64,000 nucleotides of DNA. Origin: Planctomonas psychrotolerans. GTDB taxonomy: Bacteria; Actinomycetota; Actinomycetes; Actinomycetales; Microbacteriaceae. The position numbers and the translations under genes are program-made. Below are positions 38,113 to 47,103 of this stretch, one piece after another. Where the stretch lies: contig NZ_SJEV01000002.1 in assembly GCF_008642235.1 (NCBI RefSeq), positions 350,929 through 414,928 on the forward strand. The letters run 5' to 3'. The notes under the pieces were generated by a model that worked only from the letters and a program-made list of their open reading frames with translations, was not told where the DNA came from and did not search any database. The first letter of the stretch is position 1. The number at the start of each line of letters is the position of its first letter.

Positions 38113-38730
38113 TCAGCCGCGGAAGGCGACCCGCCGTACCCGGTCGAGGAAGTAGCGGTGGAAGCGGTAGTCGTTCGTCATCTCGGGATGGAACGATGTG
38201 CCGATCAGGTTGCCCTGCTCCACGGCGACGACGCGTCCGTCGTCGAGTGCGCTGAGCGGCGTCGCCTCTCGTCCGAGGGAGTCGACCACCGGGGCGCGGA
38301 TGAACACCGCGTGCAGCGGCGGGTCGCCGAGCACGGGCACATCGAGGTCCACCTCGAACGACGCGGTCTGCGGCCCGAACGCGTTGCGGCGCACGGCGAT
38401 GTCGATTCCGCCGAAGCTCCGCTGACCCGGGATGCCGTCGACGATGCGATCGGCGAGCATGATGAGGCCCGCGCACGTGCCGTACACCGGCAGTCCCTCG
38501 TCGATCGCCGCCCGCACCGGCTCGGCCATCCCGAACGACCGGGACAGCTTGTCCATGACGCTGGACTCGCCGCCCGGGATGACGAGGCCCGACACGTCGT
38601 CGAGTTCCTCGGGGCGGCGCACCGAAACGGCGCGCGCACCGAGCATCGTCAGCACCCGGAGGTGCTCGCGGAAGTCCCCCTGCAGCGCGAGGACTCCGAC
38701 GGGCGGGGCGATCGTGTCGCTACCAGCCAC
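38113..38730 (-). CDS. pdxT: Pyridoxal 5'-phosphate synthase glutaminase subunit
   Basis: Hydrolyses glutamine to supply ammonia to PdxS for PLP synthesis. The protein has 205 residues. It shows [14 protein letters not shown], the [12 protein letters not shown] oxyanion segment, [11 protein letters not shown] with the nucleophile Cys, and [11 protein letters not shown] for the His/Glu pair. The GTG start overlaps the pdxS 3' end by 11 bases. Confidence 0.97.
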   Translation of the reverse strand: MAGSDTIAPPVGVLALQGDFREHLRVLTMLGARAVSVRRPEELDDVSGLVIPGGESSVMDKLSRSFGMAEPVRAAIDEGLPVYGTCAGLIMLADRIVDGIPGQRSFGGIDIAVRRNAFGPQTASFEVDLDVPVLGDPPLHAVFIRAPVVDSLGREATPLSALDDGRVVAVEQGNLIGTSFHPEMTNDYRFHRYFLDRVRRVAFRG

Positions 38731-39637
38731 GCTCGGCGAGGCGGTGCGGCGCGGCGAGGTCGGCCACGTTGATGCCGACCATCGCTTCGCCGAGGCCGCG
38801 GGAGACCTCCGCCAGCACGGCGGGGTCGTCGTAGAAGGTGGTCGCCTTGACCACGGCGGCCGCGCGCTTGGCGGGGTCGCCCGACTTGAAGATGCCGGAA
38901 CCGACGAATACTCCGTCCGCGCCGAGCTGCATCATCATCGCCGCATCCGCCGGGGTGGCCACGCCGCCCGCGGTGAACAGCACGACCGGAAGCGTTCCCG
39001 TCTCGGCGATCTCCACCACGATGTCGTACGGGGCCTGCAGTTCCTTGGCCGCCACATACAGCTCGTCCTTCGACATCGACGACAGCGCGGCGACCTCGGA
39101 CTTGATCTTGCGGATGTGCTTGGTCGCCTCCGAGACGTCGCCGGTACCGGCCTCGCCCTTGGAGCGGATCATCGCTGCGCCCTCGTTGATGCGGCGGAGC
39201 GCCTCCCCGAGGTTCGTGGCGCCGCAGACGAACGGCACGGTGAACTTCCACTTGTCGATGTGGTTGACGTAGTCGGCGGGGCTCAGCACCTCGGACTCGT
39301 CGATGTAGTCGACGCCGAGCTCCTGCAGGATCTGGGCCTCGACGAAGTGGCCGATGCGGGCCTTCGCCATCACGGGGATGGAGACGGCGGAGACGATGCC
39401 GTCGATGAGGTCGGGATCGCTCATCCGCGCCACGCCGCCCTGCGAGCGGATGTCGGCGGGCACGCGCTCCAGCGCCATGACCGCGACGGCGCCGGCGTCC
39501 TCGGCGAGCTTCGCCTGGTCGGCGGTGACGACGTCCATGATGACGCCGCCCTTGAGCATCTCGGCGAGGCCGCGCTTGACGCGGTTGGAGCCGACCTCGC
39601 CCGAGGGGGTGGAACCGGAGGAAGCAGATGTTGACAT
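38720..39637 (-). CDS. pdxS: Pyridoxal 5'-phosphate synthase, synthase subunit
   Basis: Makes PLP from ribose 5-phosphate, glyceraldehyde 3-phosphate and ammonia. The protein has 305 residues. It shows [19 protein letters not shown], the active-site lysines in [16 protein letters not shown] and [13 protein letters not shown], and [15 protein letters not shown] near the end. It is ten bases downstream of the HIT gene and cotranslated with pdxT. Confidence 0.98.
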   Translation of the reverse strand: MSTSASSGSTPSGEVGSNRVKRGLAEMLKGGVIMDVVTADQAKLAEDAGAVAVMALERVPADIRSQGGVARMSDPDLIDGIVSAVSIPVMAKARIGHFVEAQILQELGVDYIDESEVLSPADYVNHIDKWKFTVPFVCGATNLGEALRRINEGAAMIRSKGEAGTGDVSEATKHIRKIKSEVAALSSMSKDELYVAAKELQAPYDIVVEIAETGTLPVVLFTAGGVATPADAAMMMQLGADGVFVGSGIFKSGDPAKRAAAVVKATTFYDDPAVLAEVSRGLGEAMVGINVADLAAPHRLAERGW

Positions 39638-39647
39638 GGGGTCCAGT

Positions 39648-40307
39648 CTAATTCGTCTCGGGGGTGCTTCCCGCCGCAGGCCAGGCGTCGGCGATGCTCC
39701 GGCGGACGTCGCCGAGGAGCTGCGGGAGTGCCTTGGTCTTGGCGATGATCGGCAGGAAGTTCGCGTCCTGGGCCCAGCGCGGCACGATGTGCTGGTGCAG
39801 GTGAGCGGCGATGCCGGCCCCCGCGATCACCCCCTGGTTCATGCCGAGGTTGAAGCCGTCGTTGCCCGACACCGAACGGATCACGCGCATGGCGGTCTGG
39901 GTGAGGCTGCCGATCTCGGCGACCTCCTCCGGCGTTGCGAGGTCGTAGGTGGCGACGTGCCGGTACGGGCAGACGAGCAGGTGGCCGCTGTTGTAGGGGA
40001 AGAGGTTCAGCAGCACGAATGCGTGGGTGCCGCGCGCCACGATGAGGGCGTGCTCGTCGTCCATCGACGGGGCGATGCAGAACGGGCAGTCGTCCTTCGC
40101 GGGCTGCTGCCCGTGCTCGATGTAGACCATGCGGTGCGGGGTCCACAGGCGCTGGAACTCGTCGGGCACGCCGGCCAGCGCGAAGCCTTCGGCCGAGTTC
40201 TCCGCGCGCGGCTCCGCGCCTCCGGCCGTCGCGTCACCGGCCGTCGCGTCGCCCGGCGCTCCGGCGGACGTGTCGCCGGATCCATCGGGAGTGTCGTAGT
40301 CCGACAC
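39648..40307 (-). CDS. HIT-family nucleotide hydrolase/phosphorylase
   Basis: A 219-residue protein. It has an acidic Gly/Ala/Asp N terminus of ~45 residues, a [10 protein letters not shown] metal-type motif, and the histidine triad HLHQHIVP near residue 170. Actinobacterial HIT proteins in the thrS neighbourhood include an Ap4A phosphorylase, so dinucleoside polyphosphate breakdown is the best guess. The GTG at 40305-40307 follows the thrS stop; a second GTG further upstream would overlap thrS. In many actinobacteria pgsA and acyltransferase genes lie between HIT and pdxS; here pdxS follows directly. Confidence 0.9.
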   Translation of the reverse strand: MSDYDTPDGSGDTSAGAPGDATAGDATAGGAEPRAENSAEGFALAGVPDEFQRLWTPHRMVYIEHGQQPAKDDCPFCIAPSMDDEHALIVARGTHAFVLLNLFPYNSGHLLVCPYRHVATYDLATPEEVAEIGSLTQTAMRVIRSVSGNDGFNLGMNQGVIAGAGIAAHLHQHIVPRWAQDANFLPIIAKTKALPQLLGDVRRSIADAWPAAGSTPETN

Positions 40308-40309
40308 GG

Positions 40310-42346
40310 TCAGTCGAGCCACGCCGTCTCCACCTGCGCGCGCGTCCGGACGCTGGTGAGGATGCGCTCGATCGCCTCCTCGACGCTCACGCCGTTCTTC
40401 TGCGTGCCGTCGCGGAAGCGGAAGCTCACGGTGCCCGCATCCCGGTCCTCGCTGCCGACGATGAGCTGGAACGGGATCTTCGCCATCGTGTGGGTGCGGA
40501 TCTTCTTCTGCATCCGGTCGTCGGAACGGTCGATGTCGGCGCGCACACCCTCGCCGCGGAGGCGATCGATGATGTCCGCGAGGTAATCGGCGTAGTCCTC
40601 GGCGACGGGCACGCCCATCACCTGCACGGGCGACAGCCAGACCGGGAACGCTCCGGCGTAGTGCTCGGTGAGCACGCCGAAGAAGCGCTCGATCGAGCCG
40701 AACAGGGCGCGGTGGATCATCACCGGGCGCGTGCGCGATCCGTCCGACGCCGTGTACTCGAGCTCGAACCGCTCGGGCAGGTTGAAGTCGAGCTGGATCG
40801 TGGACATCTGCCAGGTGCGGCCGATGGCGTCCCGCGCCTGCACGGAGATCTTCGGGCCGTAGAACGCCGCGCCGCCCGGATCGGGCACGAGCTCGAGACC
40901 GGTCTCCTCGGCCACCTGGCGGAGCGTGTCGGTCGCCTCCGTCCAGGTGTCGTCGTCGCCGACGTACTTCTCGGGGTCCTTCGTCGACAGTTCGAGGTAG
41001 AAGTCGGTGAGGCCGTAGTCGCGCAGCAGGCTGAGCACGAAGTCGAGCGTGCCCTTCAGCTCCTCCGCCATGTTCTCCCGCGACGTGAAGATGTGGGCGT
41101 CGTCCTGCGTCATCCCGCGCACCCGGGTGAGGCCGTGCACCACGCCCGACTTCTCGTACCGGTACACCGTGCCGAACTCGAACAACCGCAGCGGAAGGTC
41201 GCGATAGGACCGACCGCGCGAGCGGTAGATCAGGATGTGGAACGGGCAGTTCATCGGCTTCAGGTAGTAGTCGGCGCCCTGCCGCGTGATCTCGCCCTCG
41301 TCGTTGCGCGCCTCGTCGAGCTGCATCGGCGGGAACATGCCATCGGCGTACCAGCCGAGGTGACCGCTCGTCTCGAACAGCGTGGACTTCGTGATGTGCG
41401 GCGAGTAGACGAACTCGTAACCGCCGGCCTCGTGCCGCTTGCGGGAGTAGTCCTCCATCTCTCGGCGGATGATGCCGCCCTTCGGATGGAAGACGGCGAG
41501 ACCCGACCCGATCTCGTCGGGGAAGGAGAAGAGGTCGAGGTCGCTGCCGATGCGACGGTGGTCGCGCTTCAACGCCTCCTCCACGCGCTCCTGGTAGGCG
41601 CGCAGCTCGTCCTTCGTGGGCCACGCGGTGCCGTAGATGCGCTGCAACTGCGGGTTCTTCTCGGAGCCCCGCCAGTACGCGGCGGCGACACGGGTGAGGG
41701 CGTAGCCGTTGCCGATCATGCGGGTGGACGGCACGTGCGGGCCGCGGCAGAGGTCCTGCCAGTAGCGCTCGCCGGTCTTCGCGTCGACGTTCTCGTAGAT
41801 GGTGAGCTCGGCGCCACCGACCTCGACGGACTCCCCGGCATCGCCTGCGACCGCATCCGTGGACGAGCCGCCCTTCAGGCCGATCAGTTCGAGCTTGTAC
41901 GGCTCGTCGGCCAGCTCGCGGCGGGCCTCGTCCTCGCTCACCACGCGACGCGTGAAGCGCTGTCCCTGGCGGATGATGCGGTCCATCGCCTTCTGGAGCC
42001 CCTTGAGGTCCTCCAGGGCGAACGGCGACGCCACGTCGAAGTCGTAGTAGAAGCCGTCGGTGATGAACGGGCCGATGCCGAGCTTGGCGTCGGGGTGCAG
42101 GGACTGCACCGCCTGCGCCAGCACGTGGGCGGTCGAGTGGCGCAGGATGTCGAGGCCGTCCTGCGACGACACCGGCACGGGTTCCACCCGGTCGCCGATC
42201 ACGAGCGGCGCCGCGAGGTCGCGCAGGGTCCCGTTCACGCGCATGGCCACGACGGAGCGGTCGGGGAAGAGGTCGAATCCGGTGGTGGTCTCGGTGACCT
42301 CGATGGGCTCGTCGGGGACTGTTGCCGCATCGATGTGCTGGGTCAC
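40310..42346 (-). CDS. thrS: Threonyl-tRNA synthetase
   Basis: Charges tRNA-Thr. The protein has 678 residues. An N-terminal TGS domain is followed by the editing domain with [12 protein letters not shown] and a later Cys/His set ([13 protein letters not shown]). The class II core has [20 protein letters not shown], shown in part as [12 protein letters not shown], then [12 protein letters not shown] and the motif 3 segment [11 protein letters not shown]. The GTG start at 42344-42346 has AGGAG at good spacing. No T-box leader is seen upstream. Confidence 0.97.
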   Translation of the reverse strand: MTQHIDAATVPDEPIEVTETTTGFDLFPDRSVVAMRVNGTLRDLAAPLVIGDRVEPVPVSSQDGLDILRHSTAHVLAQAVQSLHPDAKLGIGPFITDGFYYDFDVASPFALEDLKGLQKAMDRIIRQGQRFTRRVVSEDEARRELADEPYKLELIGLKGGSSTDAVAGDAGESVEVGGAELTIYENVDAKTGERYWQDLCRGPHVPSTRMIGNGYALTRVAAAYWRGSEKNPQLQRIYGTAWPTKDELRAYQERVEEALKRDHRRIGSDLDLFSFPDEIGSGLAVFHPKGGIIRREMEDYSRKRHEAGGYEFVYSPHITKSTLFETSGHLGWYADGMFPPMQLDEARNDEGEITRQGADYYLKPMNCPFHILIYRSRGRSYRDLPLRLFEFGTVYRYEKSGVVHGLTRVRGMTQDDAHIFTSRENMAEELKGTLDFVLSLLRDYGLTDFYLELSTKDPEKYVGDDDTWTEATDTLRQVAEETGLELVPDPGGAAFYGPKISVQARDAIGRTWQMSTIQLDFNLPERFELEYTASDGSRTRPVMIHRALFGSIERFFGVLTEHYAGAFPVWLSPVQVMGVPVAEDYADYLADIIDRLRGEGVRADIDRSDDRMQKKIRTHTMAKIPFQLIVGSEDRDAGTVSFRFRDGTQKNGVSVEEAIERILTSVRTRAQVETAWLD

Positions 42347-42434
42347 GAAGAACGCTCCTCCTGTTGCTGGTGAACCCTCCAACTGTACCGGCGTGGCGGG
42401 CCGCGTTCCGCCGTCGAGCCGGTGCGGGAGGACG

Positions 42435-43214
42435 TCAGCGGCGCTTGCCCTTGCCGCCCTTCCGGCCCGCCTTCGCCTGCGCCCGCTTGCGGGCGTCGCC
42501 GCGCGCTCGATCGCGGGCCCCGCCATCGGACTGTCCCGCCTTCCTCCCGTCGCGCGGGCCGCTCCGGGCGCCGGTCTTGCCGCCGCTGGACTCGCGCCCG
42601 CCCTCCCCGGTGCCGGCCCCGGGCTGCGCCTGATCCCCCGTCGGGCTGGTGCGCGAACTGCGGGCGGTGCGGCCGCGAACGATGCCCACGAACTCCTCGA
42701 TCTCGGGGGTGGTGTCGTCGGCGAACCAGGCGAGGGCGATCTCGGTGGGGTCCGCGTCGGTCACCGGCCGGTGCAGCACGTCCCGGCGGGAATGCAACCG
42801 GGCGAGGGACTGCGGGAGCTGGAGGAGGCCTCCGCCCGCCGCCACGAGCTCGACGGCATCCTCGATCTCCCGGTCGGTGTGCGACGCGGTCACCGGCAGC
42901 AGGGTCTCTCCGGCGAGGTCCGACAGTTCGACCGACTCGACGTCGGCGAGTACGGAGTCCTTCGGCGCGATCACGACGGGCGCCTCGGTGTAGAGCGGGA
43001 TGACGGAGAGCCCGGTGCGATCCACCGGCAGGCGCACGAAGCTCACGTCCACGCGGGTGACATCGCCGGCGGGTCCGGTGAGTGCGGCGACCTGGGTCGA
43101 CGGCGTGATGCGGACGATCTCGAGGGGCCGGTCGGGCATCCGTTCGTTCCAGATGCGCACCCACTTGGTGAGGGTGACGCCCGGCACGTAACCGACACGG
43201 AAGGGTGTGGTCAC
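42435..43214 (-). CDS. LysR-type substrate-binding domain protein without a DNA-binding domain
   Basis: A 259-residue protein. It begins directly with the effector-binding fold ([20 protein letters not shown] ... [20 protein letters not shown]), but the N-terminal helix-turn-helix of LysR regulators is missing. After about residue 180 it continues into a Gly/Ser/Lys/Arg-rich tail ending [12 protein letters not shown], which may bind nucleic acid. The GTG start leaves no room for an HTH; nothing similar lies in other frames upstream. It is divergent from the DUF5997 gene 83 bases away. The function is unknown. Confidence 0.8.
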   Translation of the reverse strand: MTTPFRVGYVPGVTLTKWVRIWNERMPDRPLEIVRITPSTQVAALTGPAGDVTRVDVSFVRLPVDRTGLSVIPLYTEAPVVIAPKDSVLADVESVELSDLAGETLLPVTASHTDREIEDAVELVAAGGGLLQLPQSLARLHSRRDVLHRPVTDADPTEIALAWFADDTTPEIEEFVGIVRGRTARSSRTSPTGDQAQPGAGTGEGGRESSGGKTGARSGPRDGRKAGQSDGGARDRARGDARKRAQAKAGRKGGKGKRR

Positions 43215-43297
43215 GCCGTCCCCTTCCGGTCCGTCATCCGCTCCGCGTGCGCGATGAGGAATCCACAGGCTAGTGCACGCCCGTTACCCTTGGCCTC

Positions 43298-43723
43298 ATG
43301 AGCACCGAGAAGAAGCCGCAGACCATGAAGCCCGTATCGGCGGCGAAGAAGCTCGGGATCTACCTGCCGGCTGCGCCGGAGGCGTTCCGGAACACCCCGG
43401 TCTCGCGCACCGAACTGAACGACCTGCTGGCCTCTCCCCCGGAGTGGCTCGTCGAGCTGCGCCTGCACGGACCGCACCCGCGCGATGTGGTCGCACGGAA
43501 GCTCGGGGTGTCGGTGTCGGGGCTCGCCCGCGGCGGAGTCACCGATCCGCTCACGACCGATGAGATTTCGGCGCTGCTGGCCGACCAGCCGGAGTGGCTC
43601 GCGCACGAGCGGGGCGTGCAGGCCGAGGTGCGCGCCGAGAACAAGCGCGTGAAGGAGCGCGATGCCGAGCGTCGCGCCCGGGCGGAGCGGGCGGCTGCCG
43701 AGCAGGCGGCGCAGGACTCGTAG
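43298..43723 (+). CDS. DUF5997 family protein
   Basis: A 141-residue soluble protein with an AAKKLGIYLPAAPEAFRN N terminus, two similar half-motifs (LNDLLASPPEWLVELRLHGP and ISALLADQPEWLAHERG), and a charged helical tail (KRVKERDAERRARAERAAAE). The region around RDVVARKLGVSVSGLARGG resembles a small helix-turn-helix. Its function is not known. The recurring divergent pairing with an HTH-less LysR-like protein suggests a joint role. Confidence 0.82.
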   Translation: MSTEKKPQTMKPVSAAKKLGIYLPAAPEAFRNTPVSRTELNDLLASPPEWLVELRLHGPHPRDVVARKLGVSVSGLARGGVTDPLTTDEISALLADQPEWLAHERGVQAEVRAENKRVKERDAERRARAERAAAEQAAQDS

Positions 43724-43732
43724 GCCCCGCCG

Positions 43733-44848
43733 TCAGCGCGCCCAGGCCTGCGGCTCGGTGCGCACTGCCTCGCCGGTGTCGACCGCCCGCGCGATCATCA
43801 GCGCGAGGTAGTGGTCCTGGGCCGCTTCGGCGAGGCTGTAGAAGTCGGGTCCGCCGTCGGCGTGCTCGGCCATCCGCACGAGGCAGGTGGCGATGGCGAT
43901 CTCGTCGTCGCTGAGGCGTGCGGGCAGGAACTCGTTGCGGTAGACCCACTCGTCGCCGGCGATCAGGCCGCGCAGGAACTGCCCCTCGAGGTTGCCGCCC
44001 TCCCCCGCGCTCATCCGCTGGATGGTGTGCAGCATGGGCGTGCGGAAGTCGTGCAGGAACCGCACCTCGGTGTTCGAGATCTCGCCCCGGTCGCCGCGGA
44101 TCAGGAGCCGGTTCGCGCGGATCCAGGAGAAGTACTGCTCGCCCGCGAAGTCGTACACGCCGAGCTGGTCGCCGAAGTCCAGGCGGGCGGTGACCTCGTG
44201 CGCCGTCACCACCACCTCCTCGGTCGGGTCGCCCGTGCGGCCGGGGCCGACGGTGAGCGGCGAGTCGAATCGGCTGGCCGTGATGACGGCGTCCTCGAAA
44301 CCGATGCCGAGGGCTCGGCGCAGGATGCTGACGCCGTGGTAGTCGTGGCACTGCGCCACCCGCGCCGAGCTGATCGCGCCGAGACGCCCGGAACGGGCGA
44401 TCGCGAGCTGCGCGTTGAGCAGGGGCGACAGGTGGTACTGCTCCGCCACCTGGATGCGCGCGCCGGACTCGACGAGCCGGTGCAGGGGCAGCATCGCCTC
44501 CACGTCGGTGCCCGGTGGCGTCTCGGTGAGCACGGCGACCCCGTGCCGGGCGACGTTCTCGATGGCATCCGGTGCCACCGCCCGCGGCACCGACACCACC
44601 ACGAACCGCGGGGACGTCGCCGCCAGGAGCTCGTCGATGGTGCGGTAGGTGGGCGCGGCCCAGTCCGCCTCGATGCGGCGTCCTGTCTCGTCGCTGCGGG
44701 TCACGAGCCCGCAGACCTCGAAGCGGTCGGGCATCGCCCGGGCGATGCGCAGGAAGAACTCGGTGCGCCAACCGCTGCCGACGATCGCGAAGGAGATGCG
44801 ATCGGTGGCGCTCGTCGAAACGTCGGTGCTGCCGGTGTCGCTCGTCAT
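43733..44848 (-). CDS. Gfo/Idh/MocA-family oxidoreductase
   Basis: A 371-residue NAD(P)-dependent oxidoreductase. The N-terminal Rossmann fold is ISFAIVGSGWRTEFFLRIAR; the substrate domain contains VLTETPPGTDVEAMLPLH, in place of the usual EKP motif, and EQYHLSPLLNAQ. Family members act on sugars or inositols; the altered EKP (ETP) and absence of sugar genes nearby leave the substrate unknown. The first ~15 residues are Ser/Thr-rich and the start could lie slightly later. Confidence 0.87.
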   Translation of the reverse strand: MTSDTGSTDVSTSATDRISFAIVGSGWRTEFFLRIARAMPDRFEVCGLVTRSDETGRRIEADWAAPTYRTIDELLAATSPRFVVVSVPRAVAPDAIENVARHGVAVLTETPPGTDVEAMLPLHRLVESGARIQVAEQYHLSPLLNAQLAIARSGRLGAISSARVAQCHDYHGVSILRRALGIGFEDAVITASRFDSPLTVGPGRTGDPTEEVVVTAHEVTARLDFGDQLGVYDFAGEQYFSWIRANRLLIRGDRGEISNTEVRFLHDFRTPMLHTIQRMSAGEGGNLEGQFLRGLIAGDEWVYRNEFLPARLSDDEIAIATCLVRMAEHADGGPDFYSLAEAAQDHYLALMIARAVDTGEAVRTEPQAWAR

Positions 44849-44936
44849 GGGGGCCTCCGCTGCACAGGCTAGTCACGATGCCGAACGGAGGCGTGGCCGA
44901 CGGTGTCGCGGGGACGCCCGTGCGTGCCGGAGAAAC

Positions 44937-44966
44937 GAAGAAGCCCCGGGCAACCGGGGCTTCTTC
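44937..44966 (-). terminator. Terminator of the tRNA operon
   Basis: Perfect 13-bp arms GAAGAAGCCCCGG and CCGGGGCTTCTTC with a four-base loop, eight bases beyond tRNA-Val(GAC). On the minus strand it is followed by GTTTCTCC, a weak T-rich stretch. Confidence 0.88.
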
Positions 44967-44973
44967 TCGTGTG

Positions 44974-45045
44974 TGAGCGATACTGGGATCGAACCAGCGA
45001 CCTCTTCCGTGTCAGGGAAGCGCGCTACCGCTGCGCCAATCGCTC
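44974..45045 (-). tRNA. tRNA-Val (anticodon GAC)
   Basis: A 72-base cloverleaf. The acceptor arms GAGCGAT and ATCGCTC pair fully, with discriminator A. The anticodon loop CTGACAC is flanked by CTTCC and GGAAG, giving GAC. The T arm is GCTGG-TTCGATC-CCAGT. No CCA is encoded. It is the last of three tRNA genes transcribed on the minus strand. Confidence 0.95.
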
Positions 45046-45059
45046 ATGCTGTTCTTGCG

Positions 45060-45130
45060 AGGTGGAGACGGGATTTGAACCCGCGTGGACGGCTTTGCAG
45101 GCCGCTGCCTCGCCTCTCGGCCACTCCACC
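45060..45130 (-). tRNA. tRNA-Cys (anticodon GCA)
   Basis: The acceptor arms GGTGGAG and CTCCACC pair, with discriminator U as expected for tRNA-Cys. The anticodon loop CTGCAAA gives GCA. The T arm is GCGGG-TTCAAAT-CCCGT. It lies between tRNA-Gly and tRNA-Val. Confidence 0.95.
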
Positions 45131-45184
45131 GACGGTGACACTCCACCTGTGAACAGGAGTCCTGAGAATTCAGGACCCCATTCG

Positions 45185-45256
45185 AGCGGATGACGAGATT
45201 CGAACTCGCGACCCTAACCTTGGCAAGGTTATGCGCTACCACTGCGCCACATCCGC
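45185..45256 (-). tRNA. tRNA-Gly (anticodon GCC)
   Basis: The acceptor arms GCGGATG and CATCCGC pair, with discriminator U. The anticodon loop TTGCCAA between TAACC and GGTTA gives GCC. The T arm is GCGAG-TTCGAAT-CTCGT. It is the first gene of the Gly-Cys-Val tRNA operon. Confidence 0.95.
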
Positions 45257-45282
45257 ATGCCCACGTTTTCGTGTGCTTGGAG

Positions 45283-45312
45283 ACTCTATCCGATCGGTGC
45301 GCCGAGTGCCAA
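45283..45312 (-). promoter_or_regulatory. Sigma70-like promoter of the tRNA-Gly-Cys-Val operon
   Basis: On the minus strand TTGGCA (-35) and TAGAGT (-10) are separated by 18 bases, 26 bases upstream of tRNA-Gly. The match and the position are good for a stable RNA promoter. Confidence 0.65.
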
Positions 45313-45393
45313 AACAGCGCGCGGGATTGGCGGGCGCGGGGAGGGGCACCGGCGTATTCCGGGGCCCGAAACGTATGGCATCATGGATCCGGC

Positions 45394-45466
45394 GGGCGAT
45401 TGGCGCAGTTGGTAGCGCGCTTCCTTCACACGGAAGAGGTCATCGGTTCGAGTCCGGTATCGCCCA
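45394..45466 (+). tRNA. tRNA-Val (anticodon CAC)
   Basis: A 73-base cloverleaf including discriminator A. The acceptor arms GGGCGAT and ATCGCCC pair. The anticodon loop TTCACAC between CTTCC and GGAAG gives CAC. The T arm is ATCGG-TTCGAGT-CCGGT. It is transcribed away from the other three tRNAs and borders the accessory gene block; the 3' half is overlapped on the other strand by the end of the SARP gene. Confidence 0.95.
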
Positions 45467-46238
45467 CTCTCATCGGATGCACGGGGCGTACCTCGCTGTG
45501 CGCAGCGCGCACGAGGCTCGAGAGTCGGGTCGTCGGCAGGATCCCCAACTCGGCGTGCAGCAGGCGCGCGTAGGCGTCCAGTACGCGCTGCGCCTCACTG
45601 ACGTTTCCTTCGGCGATATGGGCCAGCATCAGAGCCTCCTGCGTCGTCTGCCGCAGTGGTTCGATGGCGGCCGCGATGACGGCCGCCTCGATGGCCTCGG
45701 CGTGTCGACCTTCGAGCGTCAGCCGTCTGCTCAGCACGTCGAGCGCGTGCAGAAGGCGTTGACGGAACTGCTCACGCTCGATGACGACCCATTCGTCGTA
45801 CCACCCGGGAAGAAGTTCGAGCGCCGCCCCGTGCACATGGTCGAGGGTCAGGTCGTCGGCCACCGCCGTCCCGGTCATCACCCGCTTCGCCCAGGCGGAC
45901 AACTCGAACAGGTCGATGCGCACGTCCGGTTTGATCGCCAGCACATCCTTGTCCGCATCGAGAACGTCGAGACCCGACGCGTTGAGGCGCCAGAGCGCGG
46001 CCCGAAGATTCCCCGCCGCCCTCTCCTCACTCACCGAGGGCCACAGGGTTCCCGCGATCTTGCGGCGGCGGACCGGCCGGTGATCGTACAGGGCTACGAA
46101 GACCACCAACCGCTCAGCCCCTTCCGGCGCGGTCAGCCGGTGCGGCCCATGCACGGCGTACGGTCCGCCCAGGAGACACAGCCGAGAAATGGGCGGGCAG
46201 TCGGGCAGAACGGCGTTCGGGGCTTCGGAAATCACCAT
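45426..46238 (-). CDS. SARP-type transcriptional activator (winged helix plus BTAD)
   Basis: A 270-residue regulator. The N-terminal OmpR-like winged helix is seen in AERLVVFVALYDHRPVRRRK, followed by LWPSVSEERAAGNLRAALWR. The bacterial transcriptional activation domain follows with DLFELSAWAKRV, LLPGWYDEWVVIEREQFRQR, and a tetratricopeptide-like part ending LLHAELGILPTTRLSSLV. Both domains match the Streptomyces antibiotic regulatory protein family, with no ATPase extension. The ATG at 46236-46238 has AAGGAA upstream. The last ~14 codons and the stop are antisense to tRNA-Val(CAC). It is divergent from the PPTase gene and is probably the activator of the block. Confidence 0.86.
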   Translation of the reverse strand: MVISEAPNAVLPDCPPISRLCLLGGPYAVHGPHRLTAPEGAERLVVFVALYDHRPVRRRKIAGTLWPSVSEERAAGNLRAALWRLNASGLDVLDADKDVLAIKPDVRIDLFELSAWAKRVMTGTAVADDLTLDHVHGAALELLPGWYDEWVVIEREQFRQRLLHALDVLSRRLTLEGRHAEAIEAAVIAAAIEPLRQTTQEALMLAHIAEGNVSEAQRVLDAYARLLHAELGILPTTRLSSLVRAAHSEVRPVHPMRVGDTGLEPMTSSV

Positions 46239-46385
46239 GTCGGGTTCCTTTGACGATTTCGTGCGCCGCCCCTCGGCGTGGGCCTCGGTGCGTCGCCATC
46301 ACGACATCGGCGTTGATGCGTGAGGATTCCACAATAATGAGATTTCTTCATTTCGGTAAGCGCGTGAACGATCTAACGTGGAACG

Positions 46386-47087
46386 GTGGCGTCGATCCGG
46401 TTCGGGGACTTGCTGGTGTCAGCGGTGCGTCTCGACGATCCGCTGGACGATCGTGCGTCGGAACTGCATCCGGTCGAGCTGCGGCGGGCGGCGACCTTCG
46501 CGAGCGGCTGGGACAGGGATCGCTTCCTCGGTGGACGGCTGGCCATCCGGTCGTTCGCCGCGAACATTCTCTCCGCAGCTCCGCGCGAGCTCGTCCTCGA
46601 CTACTCGTGTCGCAACTGCCGATCGTCCGGATCCATCGACCACGGCCGTCCCGGATACAGTGCTCGCCGCGGCGGGGAGCCGGTGCGGATCAGCCTCAGT
46701 CGGTCCGGACCTTGGTGCGCCATGGTCGGCGCGGTAGGCCCCGGAACGACCGCGGTCGGCATCGATGTGGAGAACAGCGCCCGGGTGAGGTTCGCGGGTT
46801 TCGACGACGTCGTCCTCACCGCGGCTGAACGCTCCTCCCTCGCCGGCATCGCCGACCCCGAGGCAACACGCGTACGTGCTCGGCTGTGGACCCGCAAGGA
46901 AGCGTTCCTCAAGGTTCTCGGCACGGGCCTCCTTCGAGAACCCTCGACCGTCGAAGCGTCGGCCCGGAACATCGAGGGCATTGAGGTGATGGACATCGAC
47001 CCCCGTGAGCTCGGCATGCCGTCCGGTTACACCGCGGCTGTCGCCTTCTCGGCCGGGTCCCTCATCGAGAGCCGACGCCTCGGCTAG
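46386..47087 (+). CDS. 4'-phosphopantetheinyl transferase (Sfp-like)
   Basis: Transfers phosphopantetheine from CoA to a carrier-protein serine. The protein has 233 residues. The magnesium-binding GIDVEN motif is at about residue 131, and the WTRKEAFLKVLGTGL motif with catalytic Glu and Lys is about 50 residues later. The length fits the Sfp/EntD group rather than AcpS. The GTG at 46386 is the first in-frame start and has only a weak ribosome site. The natural client is the carrier domain of the NRPS 3 kb downstream. The M28 gene follows 16 bases on. Confidence 0.9.
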   Translation: MASIRFGDLLVSAVRLDDPLDDRASELHPVELRRAATFASGWDRDRFLGGRLAIRSFAANILSAAPRELVLDYSCRNCRSSGSIDHGRPGYSARRGGEPVRISLSRSGPWCAMVGAVGPGTTAVGIDVENSARVRFAGFDDVVLTAAERSSLAGIADPEATRVRARLWTRKEAFLKVLGTGLLREPSTVEASARNIEGIEVMDIDPRELGMPSGYTAAVAFSAGSLIESRRLG

Positions 47088-47103
47088 CCGAGGCGGAACG
47101 GGC

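Noticed and set aside
42347..42434. T-box riboswitch ahead of thrS
   Set aside because: The 88-base gap shows no T-box sequence or specifier hairpin and is too short for the element.
44974..45466. Duplicate copies of one tRNA-Val gene
   Set aside because: The two genes resemble each other but have different anticodons (GAC and CAC) and different acceptor stems, so they are distinct isoacceptors.
46239..46385. SARP repeats in the gap between the SARP gene and the PPTase gene
   Set aside because: Similar short words (GTAAG, GTGAACG, CTAACG) occur but are spaced 8 and 9 bases apart, not 11.
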